Shown piece after piece: positions 44,718 through 53,524 of a stretch of 64,000 nucleotides of DNA (within the stretch, counting starts at the first letter, position 1; every line of letters starts with the position of its first letter). Under the pieces are notes generated by a model. That model searched no databases. It was given only the letters and a program-made list of their open reading frames with translations, and had not been told where the DNA came from. The stretch covers positions 7,971 through 71,970 of the forward strand of contig CALBQG010000027.1 of assembly GCA_937899435.1 (NCBI GenBank), written 5' to 3'. The DNA comes from UBA11540 sp003445125. GTDB lineage: Bacteria > Bacillota > Clostridia > Oscillospirales > Ruminococcaceae. Position numbers and translations under genes: made by a program.

Positions 44718-45180
44718 CAGGTACTGTCAGGCACGTTTGAACGCGGCAAAGTACAACGATGACTTCGCGACGAGAGTGAAGGCAGTCGAACACTTACCGG
44801 GCGTTACGGAGGACAGCCTGAAGAAGTACGAGCTGGACATCAACCGTCCTCCGAATACCGTGGTCGCTATGATGGCTGACGCTTACAACGAGCCGGAACT
44901 GCGCCAGTGGTACTGCGCGAACGAGTGTCCACTCGGAAAGGATTGCAGGGACATTGAGGCGATGCCCGCAGAAAGGACGCTCATCCGCTTGCAGAACGTC
45001 AAGACCGTTATTGATTCGGTGGCGACCTCGCTCGCGTTGATAATGGACGATGGTGTACTTGATGACGATGAGGTCAAAATGCTTCCGGAACTCAGGAAGA
45101 ACCTGCTGGAAGCCAAGAGGAGAACGGAAGAAACCCTCGCGCTCCTCGAAAAAGCCGGAAAACGAGGGGATTTTAATTAA
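44686..45180 (+). CDS. Phage protein with HTH-like N-terminus and Cys cluster
   Basis: 164 aa. Residues about 30-70 resemble an XRE-type fold (TEDSLKKYELDINRPP, MMADAYNEPEL). A Cys motif YCANECPLGKDC follows and the C-terminal half is helical. It overlaps the preceding gene by 32 bp. Similar proteins occur in early regions of Firmicute phages; the role is unknown. Confidence 0.65.
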   Translation: MPKQVTIAASNRYCQARLNAAKYNDDFATRVKAVEHLPGVTEDSLKKYELDINRPPNTVVAMMADAYNEPELRQWYCANECPLGKDCRDIEAMPAERTLIRLQNVKTVIDSVATSLALIMDDGVLDDDEVKMLPELRKNLLEAKRRTEETLALLEKAGKRGDFN

Positions 45181-45189
45181 GGGTGGTGA

Positions 45190-45387
45190 ATGACGATGAA
45201 CAGCTTCAGAAAAGACGCATTGCTCAGAACGCTCAGAGAAGATTACGGAATTACCACTATGGAGCAGCTTTATGACGCGATGCGGAAAATGAAGAAGCTG
45301 GACATCACACAGTTCGTTGCCGCCCCACAAACGAAGGGAGAAAAGATATGTACCAGACAACACCCGCAGCCGACTACAGGGTTATGA
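45190..45387 (+). CDS. Small phage protein of unknown function
   Basis: 65 aa, charged and helical at the N-terminus (FRKDALLRTLREDYGI). GGTGG lies before the ATG. It overlaps the next gene by 40 bp in another frame. No recognisable domain. Confidence 0.55.
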   Translation: MTMNSFRKDALLRTLREDYGITTMEQLYDAMRKMKKLDITQFVAAPQTKGEKICTRQHPQPTTGL

Positions 45388-46148
45388 GGCTCAGACAGGA
45401 ACGCCGCCGCAAGGAACGTCGCAGGAAGTTGATGCAGCGCAGAGTCATTGCCCTGCTCCTCCTGTTGACGATGGCGACCGCCGTATTCTTTATCGTGCGA
45501 GCGGCTGGACGCGCCGTATACGCCGTGTTCAACAGCGAGGAGCCGCAGAGCCACTACAGCGAAACGCTCTACACGCTCCACAACGGAACTCCGGTGAGAG
45601 CGGAAGCACCTGCTACAGAGCCGCTGGCGACCTCAGAACCTATCGCGACAGCGGAACAAGCCGCTGACAGTGAGCCGACCATTGAGGAGATGCTGGCGAG
45701 CGGCTACCTCACGGACGATATTGCGCTGACTTACGATTTACAGCTCGTCGCGAGGGATGCCGCCGAGACTTTCAATGTTCCCTACAAGCTCCTGCTGGCG
45801 GTGATGTTCCGAGAGAGCAGCTATAATCCACAAGCCGAAAACGGTATATGCTTCGGGCTGATGCAGATACACAAGATGAACTTCGAGTGGCTGGAGGGCG
45901 AGCTGAAGGTTTACGGAGTGACCGACATCAAAAACAATCCGGAGGACAATATCAAAGCCGGAGCTTACCTGCTGGGCGGCTTCATTGAGAAGTACGGCGA
46001 TTACCACAAGGCGTTGATGTGCTACAACTGCGGCGAAGGTAGAGCAAAAGAGCTGTGGAGCGAGGGCTACACCACAACGCGGTACACGCAGAACGTTCAC
46101 GAGACGATGAATGACCTGAACGTGGCGGACGATATTACCGAAAGGTAA
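45348..46148 (+). CDS. Membrane-anchored lytic transglycosylase (SLT)
   Basis: 266 aa: a very basic cytoplasmic N-tail, one membrane helix (about 33-55), a Thr/Glu/Pro-rich linker (about 65-110), then an SLT lysozyme-like domain. The catalytic Glu lies in MFRESSYNP, followed by FGLMQIH and the GAYLLGG and YNCGEG motifs. It would cleave peptidoglycan outside the membrane. It lies in the early region rather than the lysis cassette, which is unusual. Confidence 0.85.
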   Translation: MYQTTPAADYRVMRLRQERRRKERRRKLMQRRVIALLLLLTMATAVFFIVRAAGRAVYAVFNSEEPQSHYSETLYTLHNGTPVRAEAPATEPLATSEPIATAEQAADSEPTIEEMLASGYLTDDIALTYDLQLVARDAAETFNVPYKLLLAVMFRESSYNPQAENGICFGLMQIHKMNFEWLEGELKVYGVTDIKNNPEDNIKAGAYLLGGFIEKYGDYHKALMCYNCGEGRAKELWSEGYTTTRYTQNVHETMNDLNVADDITER

Positions 46149-46186
46149 ATCTTAGCACAAACTTACAACAATGTTCAGAAAACGCC

Positions 46187-46215
46187 TTGCCCAACTGTAC
46201 AAAGTATACTATAAT
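46187..46215 (+). promoter_or_regulatory. Prophage promoter before recombination/replication genes
   Basis: TTGCCC (46187-46192), 17-bp spacer, TATAAT (46210-46215). Confidence 0.7.
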
Positions 46216-46266
46216 TATAATGTAGTAGGAGAAATTATAAAGATAGCAAGACTGGAGGGCAAGCAA

Positions 46267-46641
46267 ATGAAGTTGAAACGCAGCGTTAAGGTCGGGGATG
46301 TTATCCAGTTTCCGCACCACTGCTTCTCGGAGCAGCGCAGAGGATGGAATGGATGGATTTTCCGAGCAGGTATCGTAGATAAGCTCTACACCGACGAACA
46401 CGGTAAGAAGTGCGCGGTAGTGAGCTACTGCTCCAAGAGAGCAGGAAGATACCAGTTGCTCCCTTGCGAGATACGCCAGCGCAGAGTTCCGGTCAGTACA
46501 CTTTTCGAGTTCGATGTTGACCGTGCCGAACGAGACTACAGAGAGTTCAAGGCATACGAAGATGCGGGTGAGAAGGTCTGCTGGAGCGAGGACACCGCAC
46601 TGCTCTTAGACAAAGGAATTATTGGAGGTGATATACAGTGA
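46267..46641 (+). CDS. Phage protein of unknown function
   Basis: 124 aa, basic at the N-terminus (MKLKRSVKVGDVIQFP) with a beta-rich, SH3-like feel. ATG at 46267 with SD GGAGGG; the longer frame upstream runs through the promoter and is not used. No family recognised. Confidence 0.6.
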   Translation: MKLKRSVKVGDVIQFPHHCFSEQRRGWNGWIFRAGIVDKLYTDEHGKKCAVVSYCSKRAGRYQLLPCEIRQRRVPVSTLFEFDVDRAERDYREFKAYEDAGEKVCWSEDTALLLDKGIIGGDIQ

Positions 46642-46904
46642 TGACCCAGACCAAACTCGGATGCCTCGACCCTGTGAGGGCGATGCAGGTCGTGAATGAG
46701 GTCTCCGAAAAAACGCAGTACATATTCGCCCCTGAGGAGGTTGTAGAGACAATCCGCTACACCATTCGGAAATGCGAGTTGAACGGCAAGGACGAGGAAT
46801 ACTTCTACATCCTGCTGGAAAACGAGCTGAGGGACTATCTTATGAGAGCCTACATCAACCTGATGGGCGAAGAAAACAGAAGGAGGAAATTACAAAATGT
46901 GTGA
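46641..46904 (+). CDS. Small helical phage protein
   Basis: 87 aa, predicted mostly helical and acidic. The start shares one base with the preceding stop (TGATG); a GTG one codon earlier is possible. No domain recognised. Confidence 0.55.
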   Translation: MTQTKLGCLDPVRAMQVVNEVSEKTQYIFAPEEVVETIRYTIRKCELNGKDEEYFYILLENELRDYLMRAYINLMGEENRRRKLQNV

Positions 46905-47145
46905 GCTTTGTCACAGAACACCCTGCGATAGCAGATGCCCGAACGCGCCGGAGCCGCCTGCGGTTTATACCTGCAAGATATGCGGCGAGAGCATTGTAGC
47001 CGGAGAGGACTACTACGAGATGGACGGCGAGTTCTACCACGAGGAGTGCTTCGAGGATAACGCCGTAAAAATCCTGATGGACGAGTGCGGCGCGATGAAG
47101 GGAGTCGCTGAAGAACCCGAACGAGAGGATGATTACCGATGGTAA
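46897..47145 (+). CDS. Small zinc-finger (LIM-like) phage protein
   Basis: 82 aa with Cys pairs CELCHRTPC, YTCKICGE and a HEECFED end that resemble treble-clef/LIM-type zinc sites. It overlaps both neighbours. Probably a DNA- or protein-binding accessory of the following nuclease module (inference). Confidence 0.65.
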   Translation: MCELCHRTPCDSRCPNAPEPPAVYTCKICGESIVAGEDYYEMDGEFYHEECFEDNAVKILMDECGAMKGVAEEPEREDDYRW

Positions 47146-47768
47146 CAGTCGGGACATTTCCGGAGCTGACATTTGAGGAGAAGCGGCACATCTATCGGCT
47201 GAACGGTCTGCCTATTCCGAGCGTCACGACGATTATGAAGCCTCTGTCGGAGGACGTATACGGCGGGATAGACCAGCAGGTGCTGAACAGAGCCGCAGCC
47301 AGAGGAACTGCGGTACATAACGCCATTGAGAACTATGTGAAGTTCGGTATAGAGGACATCCCTCCCGAACACGCGGGTTACTTCGATGCCTTCCTCAAAT
47401 GGTTCAGCGAACACAAAGTAGTCCCCTATGGGACGGAGGTCAAGCTCTATCATAAAGGTCTGCTATACGCAGGGACAGCCGATATGGTAGCCAGCGTAGA
47501 CGACCTCGATACGCTGATTGACTTCAAGACATCCGCTTCAGTGAGCGAGATGCTCTGCGGAGTCCAGCTCGAAGCCTATGACAGAGCGGTGGTGTCCCAC
47601 TATTCGGACACACACTTCGCTCAGAAGGCTATAGTCCATCTCAGGAAGGACGGAGAGTATCAGATGATACCGTTCCGGTCCACCGAGACGGAGTGTTGGA
47701 GAGTTTTTACGGCACTTTTGACCGTCAGAAACTATAAACAAAAATTCAAACGAGGAGGTTCGCAATGA
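47139..47768 (+). CDS. PD-(D/E)XK (Cas4/RecB-like) phage exonuclease
   Basis: 209 aa. The nuclease active site is visible: the His/acidic region GTAVHNAIE, then TADMV (Asp), LIDFKTSA (D-x-K motif) and the QLEAYDRAV motif of RecB-like nucleases. It lies two genes before recT, the standard pairing of a 5' exonuclease with a single-strand annealing protein. Confidence 0.85.
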   Translation: MVTVGTFPELTFEEKRHIYRLNGLPIPSVTTIMKPLSEDVYGGIDQQVLNRAAARGTAVHNAIENYVKFGIEDIPPEHAGYFDAFLKWFSEHKVVPYGTEVKLYHKGLLYAGTADMVASVDDLDTLIDFKTSASVSEMLCGVQLEAYDRAVVSHYSDTHFAQKAIVHLRKDGEYQMIPFRSTETECWRVFTALLTVRNYKQKFKRGGSQ

Positions 47769-48484
47769 ACGAGAACGAAACCACAGTAGCCGTTATAAGC
47801 GCGGCAGAGGTCGAACAGACCGAACAGGAGCAGGTACTCAGTCGGGCGGTGAGCGAGATTGAGTTTCAAGCCGGAGCGATTATCATTGACAACGAGCAGG
47901 ACTACCAGAACGCCGCTTCCTTCGGTCGTATGCTGAAGCAGAAGTCCTCCGATGTCAAGGAGTTCTGGAAGCCGATGAAGGATGCCGCTCACAGGGCGCA
48001 CACCGAAATCTGCAACAGAGAGAAGGCGATGCTCCAGCCGCTCGTCAATGCTGAGAAAATCCTGAAGGAGACGATGGGTGCATACGTTGCCGAGCAGGAG
48101 CGCAAGCGCAGGGAGGCTGAGGAAGCCGCCAGAAAAGCCGCCAGAGAGGAAGCCGACCGCAAGTTGCAGGAAGCCATTGAGCTGGAGGACAAGGGCGACA
48201 AGGTCACGGCAGCCGCCGTAATCGAGGAAGCCGAGATTATGGACGAAGCCGCAGCGACCGTAGCCGTTGCCGCAGAAAAGCCGAAAGCCAGCGGAGTCGC
48301 TACCAAGAAGGATTGGAAGATTACGTCGGTTGACAGCTCGAAGGTTCCCACGTCGGTAGCCGGAGTTGAAATCAGACCCGTCGATATGGCAGCTGTGATG
48401 CGTCTCATCCGGATGTCTAAGGGCAAAATCCACATTGATGGCATTGAGTACGAGGAAACCGTACAGATGAGCTTCCGCAAGTGA
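47765..48484 (+). CDS. Coiled-coil phage recombination-module protein
   Basis: 239 aa with a long Glu/Lys/Ala-rich coiled coil (about 105-160) between globular ends; the C-terminal part (TSVAGVEIRPVDMAAVMRLI) is compact. Proteins like this often sit between exonuclease and RecT in Firmicute phages. No catalytic motif. It overlaps the nuclease gene by 4 bp. Confidence 0.65.
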   Translation: MNENETTVAVISAAEVEQTEQEQVLSRAVSEIEFQAGAIIIDNEQDYQNAASFGRMLKQKSSDVKEFWKPMKDAAHRAHTEICNREKAMLQPLVNAEKILKETMGAYVAEQERKRREAEEAARKAAREEADRKLQEAIELEDKGDKVTAAAVIEEAEIMDEAAATVAVAAEKPKASGVATKKDWKITSVDSSKVPTSVAGVEIRPVDMAAVMRLIRMSKGKIHIDGIEYEETVQMSFRK

Positions 48485-48535
48485 GTATCAAACTAAGTAT
48501 CAAGCTAACTGAAGCTAAGCACAGGAGGAATTACA

Positions 48536-49435
48536 GTGAGTACAGCATTGAGTAAGGCAGAACAGAACGCGCTCGTAGTGAGCTACGATGTCCTCGGTTC
48601 GCACGTCGAACTGGACCTCGCGTTCGTCAAGAAGTACCTCGTCAGAGGGCGGTCGGAGCTGACTACCGACCAAGAGCTGGTGTTCTTTATGAACACCTGC
48701 AAGATGCAGAACCTCAACCCGCTCGTGAGCGGTGAGGTCTATCTCATCAAGTACAGCAAGGATGAACCCGCACAGATGGTGGTCGGCAAGGACGCATATC
48801 TCCGCAGGGCGTTCAACAATCCCGACTATCTGTTCAAGAACGACGGTATAACGGTACAGCGCGGAAACAATATCGTCCAGAAAGAAGGCTGCTGCCTTTA
48901 TCCGAGCGAAGTCCTTATCGGGGGCTGGTGCAGAGTGACTTTCCTGCGAGGCGGTAAGGAGCGGACGGCGTTCAAGGAAGTCTCTCTTCAGGAGTACAAC
49001 AAGAATATGGCGAACTGGAAGTCCAAGCCCGCCACGATGGTGAACAAGGTCGCGGTGAGCCAGTGCGTCAGAGATGCCTTCCCGAAGGATTACGAGGGAG
49101 TATACAGCGAGGAGGAGATGGTAGCCTCTGGCGCAATCCCTGCCGAGTATACGGAAGTGACCGATGCCCCGCAGGTGAACAGCAATGAGACGATTGTGAT
49201 GGAGGATGACCCCGATGCCACGAACGAGCAGAAGCAGGAGCTTTTCAGGGCGGCGAGAAAGCACTTCCCTGAAAACGCAAACGATGTGGTCAAGGGTATC
49301 ATTCAGGGACTCGGTTTCCAGAGTACGACAGGAATGAAGGTTTCGGATGTCGTCAAGGCGATGGCAGACCTTCAGGAGCTGATTGATAACTCTGAGCAGC
49401 CTTCCGAAAATGCCGAAGAACCCAGCGCACAGTAA
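48536..49435 (+). CDS. recT: RecT/Bet-family single-strand annealing protein
   Basis: 299-aa phage recombinase. Family segments: LTTDQELVFFMNTCKMQNLNP, QMVVGKDAYLRRA and NKVAVSQCVRDAFP. It anneals single strands resected by the PD-(D/E)XK nuclease. GTG start with perfect AGGAGG. The acidic C-terminal tail is typical. Confidence 0.9.
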   Translation: MSTALSKAEQNALVVSYDVLGSHVELDLAFVKKYLVRGRSELTTDQELVFFMNTCKMQNLNPLVSGEVYLIKYSKDEPAQMVVGKDAYLRRAFNNPDYLFKNDGITVQRGNNIVQKEGCCLYPSEVLIGGWCRVTFLRGGKERTAFKEVSLQEYNKNMANWKSKPATMVNKVAVSQCVRDAFPKDYEGVYSEEEMVASGAIPAEYTEVTDAPQVNSNETIVMEDDPDATNEQKQELFRAARKHFPENANDVVKGIIQGLGFQSTTGMKVSDVVKAMADLQELIDNSEQPSENAEEPSAQ

Positions 49436-49490
49436 GTACGGTCTGGCGGCGGGAGCGATACCTGCCGCCAGAAAGAAAGGCAGGTGATAC

Positions 49491-50330
49491 ATGGTGGCAC
49501 TCAGAGACCAACCGTACATTCCGCTCTATGTTCTGGACTTTCTGTCGGATGAAAAGCTGCGGGAGTGCAGTGCCGAAAGTGTCGGCGTATACATTATGCT
49601 GATGTGCGTCCTGCACAAGCAGAAGGAGTATGGAGCGATTTCACTATCTCGCAAGGATGTCAAGAGCCAAGACCCCATATCGAACTTCGCAGTGAAGCTG
49701 GCGTTGCACATTCCGTTCGACCCTGAGACGATTGAAAGGTCGCTGAGGGAACTGATAGACCGAGACGTGATACAGCTCGAAGGCGACCGCCTCTGGCAGA
49801 AGCGGATGCTGAAGGACGGACAGATAAGTGAGGCGAGAGCTTCCGCAGGAAAGAAGGGAGCCGCCGCGAGATACGCCCCGAAGGAAGAAAATGACGGTGA
49901 AAATGATTTTGCCATAGCAAAACCTATGGCAAATGATATAGCAAACACTATGGCAAACGCCGAAAACACGCCTGAGCCGGAGAAAATCGAGGAAGTTCCT
50001 GAAAAGAAGCCGCTTATTGAAGAACGCTTCGATGAGTTCTGGAAAGCCTATCCCCGCAAGTCCAGCAAAGGCAGCGCGAAGAAGGCGTGGAAAAGAATCG
50101 CTCCAACGCAGGAGCTGTTCGACAAGATTATGTCGGCACTGTCGGCGGCGAAAAACTGCGAACAGTGGAAGAAGGAGCGCGGGCAGTTCATTCCATATCC
50201 TGCCACATGGCTCAATCAGGAACGGTGGGAGGACGATTACGGCGTTCCTGCGGTAGACAGTGGGAAGAAGCAGCCGCCAGCCGATTTCAACCCAGACGAC
50301 CCATACGCGAATTGGGGTGAGGAAAAATGA
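49491..50330 (+). CDS. Phage replisome organizer/initiator
   Basis: 279 aa. The N-terminal winged-helix region (YIPLYVLDFLSDEKLRECSAESVGVYIMLM segment) matches phage replication initiators of the DUF1376/replisome-organizer type. The C-terminal third (FDEFWKAYPRKSSKGSAKKAW) matches the helicase-loader-interacting domain of DnaD/DnaT-like proteins. Overlaps the DnaC-like gene (ATGA). Confidence 0.82.
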   Translation: MVALRDQPYIPLYVLDFLSDEKLRECSAESVGVYIMLMCVLHKQKEYGAISLSRKDVKSQDPISNFAVKLALHIPFDPETIERSLRELIDRDVIQLEGDRLWQKRMLKDGQISEARASAGKKGAAARYAPKEENDGENDFAIAKPMANDIANTMANAENTPEPEKIEEVPEKKPLIEERFDEFWKAYPRKSSKGSAKKAWKRIAPTQELFDKIMSALSAAKNCEQWKKERGQFIPYPATWLNQERWEDDYGVPAVDSGKKQPPADFNPDDPYANWGEEK

Positions 50331-51226
50331 GCGAGAAAGAACTTGCGCCATTCGCGGTGGTAGCCGCGAGGATTATAGCGGACGCGACCGCAAAGCAGGA
50401 GAAAAACGTCACGGACTACATAGACCCGAACGACGGACTTCTTCACTGCGGTGTCTGCCATACACCGAAACAATGCAGGGTCAACCTGCCCTGTCTGAAC
50501 AAAGATGACGGCACACGGGAGTTTATCGCGCCGTGCATCTGCCAGTGCAAGAAGGACGAGATTGCCGCCGAGGAGCGCAGGAAGAAGGAATTGGAGGACA
50601 TGGCTCTCATCGAAAAGCTGAAATCAAGAAGCCTGATGGATGAGAAGTTCAAGTCGCAGACATTCGATACCTTCCGCACTACCAAGGAAAATGGTCGAGT
50701 GCTCCGGCTCTGCAAACGATACGCCGATGGCTTTGACGAGATGGTAGAAAAAAATCAGGGGCTACTGTTCTATGGCGACGTTGGAACGGGCAAAACCTTT
50801 TCGGCGGCGTGTATCGCGAACGCCCTTTTGAGCCGGAAGATACCAGTCGTGATGACCTCGTTCGTGAAGCTGCTGGAAAACGCCCAGAACTTCAAAGAGG
50901 ACGAGGACAAGCTGATATACAGACTCAATCAGGCGAAGCTGCTTATCATAGACGACCTCGGAGCTGAGAGAAGCACAGACTTCGCGCTGGAGAAAGTCTA
51001 CAACATCGTGGACAGCAGATACAGAGCCAGACTTCCGATGATACTTACGACAAACCTCGAACTCAGCGATATGCAGAGGGCAAGCGATATACGATACAGC
51101 CGGATATACGACCGAATCTTTGAGGTCTGCTATCCGGTGAGGTTCACAGGTTCTTCGTTCCGCAAACTTGAAGCCAAGAAGCGGTTCGATGAAATGAAAT
51201 CCTTTTTGGAGGGCGACGATGAGTAA
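50327..51226 (+). CDS. DnaC-like helicase loader (AAA+)
   Basis: 299-aa AAA+ ATPase with Walker A GDVGTGKT and Walker B LLIIDDLGAE. An N-terminal Cys cluster (CGVCHT, NLPCLN, CICQCKK) suggests a zinc site, typical of phage helicase loaders. It loads the host replicative helicase on phage DNA. Translationally coupled to the initiator. Confidence 0.9.
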   Translation: MSEKELAPFAVVAARIIADATAKQEKNVTDYIDPNDGLLHCGVCHTPKQCRVNLPCLNKDDGTREFIAPCICQCKKDEIAAEERRKKELEDMALIEKLKSRSLMDEKFKSQTFDTFRTTKENGRVLRLCKRYADGFDEMVEKNQGLLFYGDVGTGKTFSAACIANALLSRKIPVVMTSFVKLLENAQNFKEDEDKLIYRLNQAKLLIIDDLGAERSTDFALEKVYNIVDSRYRARLPMILTTNLELSDMQRASDIRYSRIYDRIFEVCYPVRFTGSSFRKLEAKKRFDEMKSFLEGDDE

Positions 51227-51398
51227 AATCGAGATTTTCACGGAGCAGGACCGTTTGACGGTCGCGTCGATACTCGTGAAGAACGGCTACACGGTTCGAC
51301 AGCTCAGAGAGCGAGTAGAAGGCAAGCGAAGCTACCTCTACTACCTCGAATACAGCAAGCCGAAGAAATCCGCAGGAGAGGAGGACGAAAGAGAATGA
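51219..51398 (+). CDS. Small phage protein (59 aa)
   Basis: ATG at 51219 overlaps the end of the loader gene and TGA ends at 51398, overlapping the next ATG. The product begins MSKIEIFTEQDRLTV and contains NGYTVRQLRERV, a possible short winged-helix element. It fills the space between two overlapping genes, so it is probably real. Confidence 0.65.
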   Translation: MSKIEIFTEQDRLTVASILVKNGYTVRQLRERVEGKRSYLYYLEYSKPKKSAGEEDERE

Positions 51399-51607
51399 AC
51401 GCAGTCACACAGAGGCAGCAGGTGCTGGCACACCTTCAGCAGGAAGGCAGCATTACGTCGTGGGAAGCTATCACGCTGTTCCATGCCACTCGGTTATCCG
51501 GCATTATATTCAGCCTGAAAAAGAGCGGCTACCCTATCGTTTCCACGATGGAAACGAACGGCGATAAGCGGTACGCAAGGTACACGCTCGTGAGGAACGC
51601 GCAATGA
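51395..51607 (+). CDS. Small winged-helix phage protein
   Basis: 70 aa resembling the phage HTH family: TQRQQVLAHLQQEGSITSWEAITLF, then SGIIFSLKKSGYPIVS. This is a compact DNA-binding winged helix. Overlaps both neighbours by 4 bp. Confidence 0.75.
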   Translation: MNAVTQRQQVLAHLQQEGSITSWEAITLFHATRLSGIIFSLKKSGYPIVSTMETNGDKRYARYTLVRNAQ

Positions 51608-52137
51608 AAACTACTCAGCTCAGATGGAACGCCGATATGGACGGCACATGGCTCTGCGCACTCGTTTCTCAGGAGGACGCGATGTTCGCACTGGAGAACT
51701 TTGAGCAAGGCAAGGTCTACAACCTCGAACTGAAAAAGGCGAGAGGGAGAAAGAGAAGCCTTGACTCGAACGCCTACTGCTGGGTGCTGATGGACAAACT
51801 CGCGGCATACTACAGAGTTCCCGTTTCGGAGGTCTATCGGAACTTCGTGAGGGAGATAGGCGGTAATTCGGAGATAATCTGCATGATGAACCGAGCCGTG
51901 GAGGTGTTCTGCCGGAGCTGGGAGAGAAACGGTCTCGGATGGCAGACGGAGGTGCTTCCCTCAAAAATCGAAGGATGCCAGAACGTCAAGGTCTACTATG
52001 GCTCGTCTACTTACGATACGGCGCAGATGTCACGGCTGATTGATTTAGTCGTGCAGGAGTGCAAGGACGCTGGTATAGAAACCCTACCGCCCGAAGAACT
52101 GCGAAGCCTGATGGCGCAGTGGGAAGGACGGTGCTGA
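51604..52137 (+). CDS. NinB-like phage recombination protein
   Basis: 177 aa with the segment GRKRSLDSNAYCWVLMDKLA, typical of NinB-related proteins of Firmicute phages, and YYGSSTYDTAQMSRLIDLVV downstream. NinB-type proteins bind single-stranded DNA in recombination. The assignment is by family resemblance only. Confidence 0.65.
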   Translation: MKTTQLRWNADMDGTWLCALVSQEDAMFALENFEQGKVYNLELKKARGRKRSLDSNAYCWVLMDKLAAYYRVPVSEVYRNFVREIGGNSEIICMMNRAVEVFCRSWERNGLGWQTEVLPSKIEGCQNVKVYYGSSTYDTAQMSRLIDLVVQECKDAGIETLPPEELRSLMAQWEGRC

Positions 52138-52139
52138 CA

Positions 52140-52688
52140 GTGGAATGCTGGAAAAATATAAACGGATATGAAGGCATTTATGAAGTTAGCAACTTGGGGC
52201 GAGTTCGGTCTGTCAAGAGAACCTTTCTTACAAATAACTGCCACGGAGGAAGAACGCCAAGAACCTTCAGTGAGAAAATAATGAAGCCGGTTGATAACGG
52301 AAACGGCTATCAGTATGTCAAACTTAGCTATGACGGCGGCAGGAGAAACCGCTATATACACCGACTGGTTGCCGAGGCGTTCTGTGATAACCCGCACGGT
52401 TACAACGAAGTGAACCACAAGGACTTCGACAAGCATAATAATAACGCCGAAAATTTGGAGTGGTGTGAAAGAGAATACAACGTCAATTATTCAGCAGGAA
52501 AAATGAGAAAGCCCAAAAGTTCCTGCAAAAAGACTAATACTGGAATTAAGTATATCTCTTTGAGAACAGTCAAAGGGCGTAAGCCAGTGTTTAGAGTTAA
52601 CGTCAGGCAAAAAAATGTGTGTAAGCAATTCAAGACACTAAGTGAGGCAAGGAGGTTTTTGGAGGAGGTGATGAAAGATGGCGTATAG
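52140..52688 (+). CDS. HNH homing-type endonuclease (NUMOD4)
   Basis: 182 aa. N-terminal NUMOD4 motif (ECWKNINGYEGIYEVSNLGRVRS), HNH core (IHRLVAEAFCDN, VNHKDFDKHNNNAENLEW) and a C-terminal AP2/NUMOD-like DNA-binding segment (TGIKYISLR ... SEARRFLEEV). GTG at 52140. The gene is visibly more AT-rich than its neighbours, suggesting recent insertion as a selfish homing element. Ends in TAG, 11 bp inside the next gene. Confidence 0.85.
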   Translation: MECWKNINGYEGIYEVSNLGRVRSVKRTFLTNNCHGGRTPRTFSEKIMKPVDNGNGYQYVKLSYDGGRRNRYIHRLVAEAFCDNPHGYNEVNHKDFDKHNNNAENLEWCEREYNVNYSAGKMRKPKSSCKKTNTGIKYISLRTVKGRKPVFRVNVRQKNVCKQFKTLSEARRFLEEVMKDGV

Positions 52689-52980
52689 ATATTGCTTTTT
52701 GTGTGGCAAGAACGGTCAGTCGGACCGATTAGAGCGTCATCATTAGCACATTTTCGGCGGACCTTACAGGAACCTATCAGAGAAGTACAAGCTGGTGGTG
52801 TATCTCTGCGGAGACCGCTGCCACAGGAACGGTCCGAAGGCGGCGCACCGAAACGCCGAGACGATGGCGTTCTTACACGCATATGGACAAAAGAAGGCTA
52901 TGAAGGAGCAAGGCTGGACGGTAGACCAGTTCCGTCAGGTCTTTGGGAGAAACTATCTGGAGGATGACGATGAGAGCTAA
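52678..52980 (+). pseudogene. Zinc-finger HNH-like phage gene interrupted by in-frame TAG
   Basis: The frame from ATG 52678 reads MAYRYCFLCGKNG...LERHH, then TAG at 52744-52746, then continues without another stop: HIFGGPYRNLSEKYKLVVYLC and on to TAA at 52980. Related phage proteins read RHHIFGG without a break, so a 6-nt insertion here added an amber codon. The frame downstream is intact. It is either recently broken or read through. The normal protein has Cys pairs CFLC and LCGDRCH of an HNH-like zinc fold. Confidence 0.75.
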
Positions 52981-53401
52981 GTTTATCGTAGCTGGAGAGC
53001 CACACGGAAAAGGCAGACCGCAGTTCAGCACATACGGCGGTCACGTTCACGCGAGGACCCCGCAAAAGACAGTTGTTTACGAAAACCTTGTGCGGCTGGA
53101 GTACCAGCGGCAATGCGGCAAAATACGGTTCGCGGACGACGCGATGCTGCGGGTGGAGATAAACGCCTACTACAGCATTCCGGCTTCCAAGAGCAAAAAG
53201 CAGAAAGCGGCGATGGCAGAAGGAACTGTCCGACCGAGGAAAAAGCCCGACTGTGATAACGTGGTCAAGTCGGTGCTTGATTCCCTCAATTCCATCGCAT
53301 ATCACGACGACGTGCAGGTGGTCGATGTGTCGCTCAGCAAGTGGTACAGCGACGCGCCGAGAGTCGAAGTTGAAATCACGGAAATCTCCGGCAGCCTATA
53401 A
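52970..53401 (+). CDS. rusA: RusA-like Holliday junction resolvase
   Basis: 143 aa. The N-terminal GEPHGKGRPQ segment and the acidic catalytic cluster KPDCDNVVKSVLDSLNS, IAYHDDVQV match RusA endonucleases. Resolves recombination intermediates before packaging. ATG at 52970 overlaps the preceding broken gene by 11 bp. Confidence 0.88.
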   Translation: MRAKFIVAGEPHGKGRPQFSTYGGHVHARTPQKTVVYENLVRLEYQRQCGKIRFADDAMLRVEINAYYSIPASKSKKQKAAMAEGTVRPRKKPDCDNVVKSVLDSLNSIAYHDDVQVVDVSLSKWYSDAPRVEVEITEISGSL

Positions 53402-53524
53402 CGGCGCAGGAGGGCGTATAACGAGCGTTCACAACCGAGCAGGTCTTTAGTCCTTTGAGCCGTTTGGCAAGGATATAGGCAGTCTCTCGGATGTAATATC
53501 AAACAAATACAAGGAGGCAAGGCA

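Noticed and set aside
52744..52746. TAG recoding (stop reassigned to an amino acid) in the prophage
   Set aside because: TAG ends the HNH gene and the host queA normally, and only one gene has an internal TAG. A local mutation is a simpler explanation.
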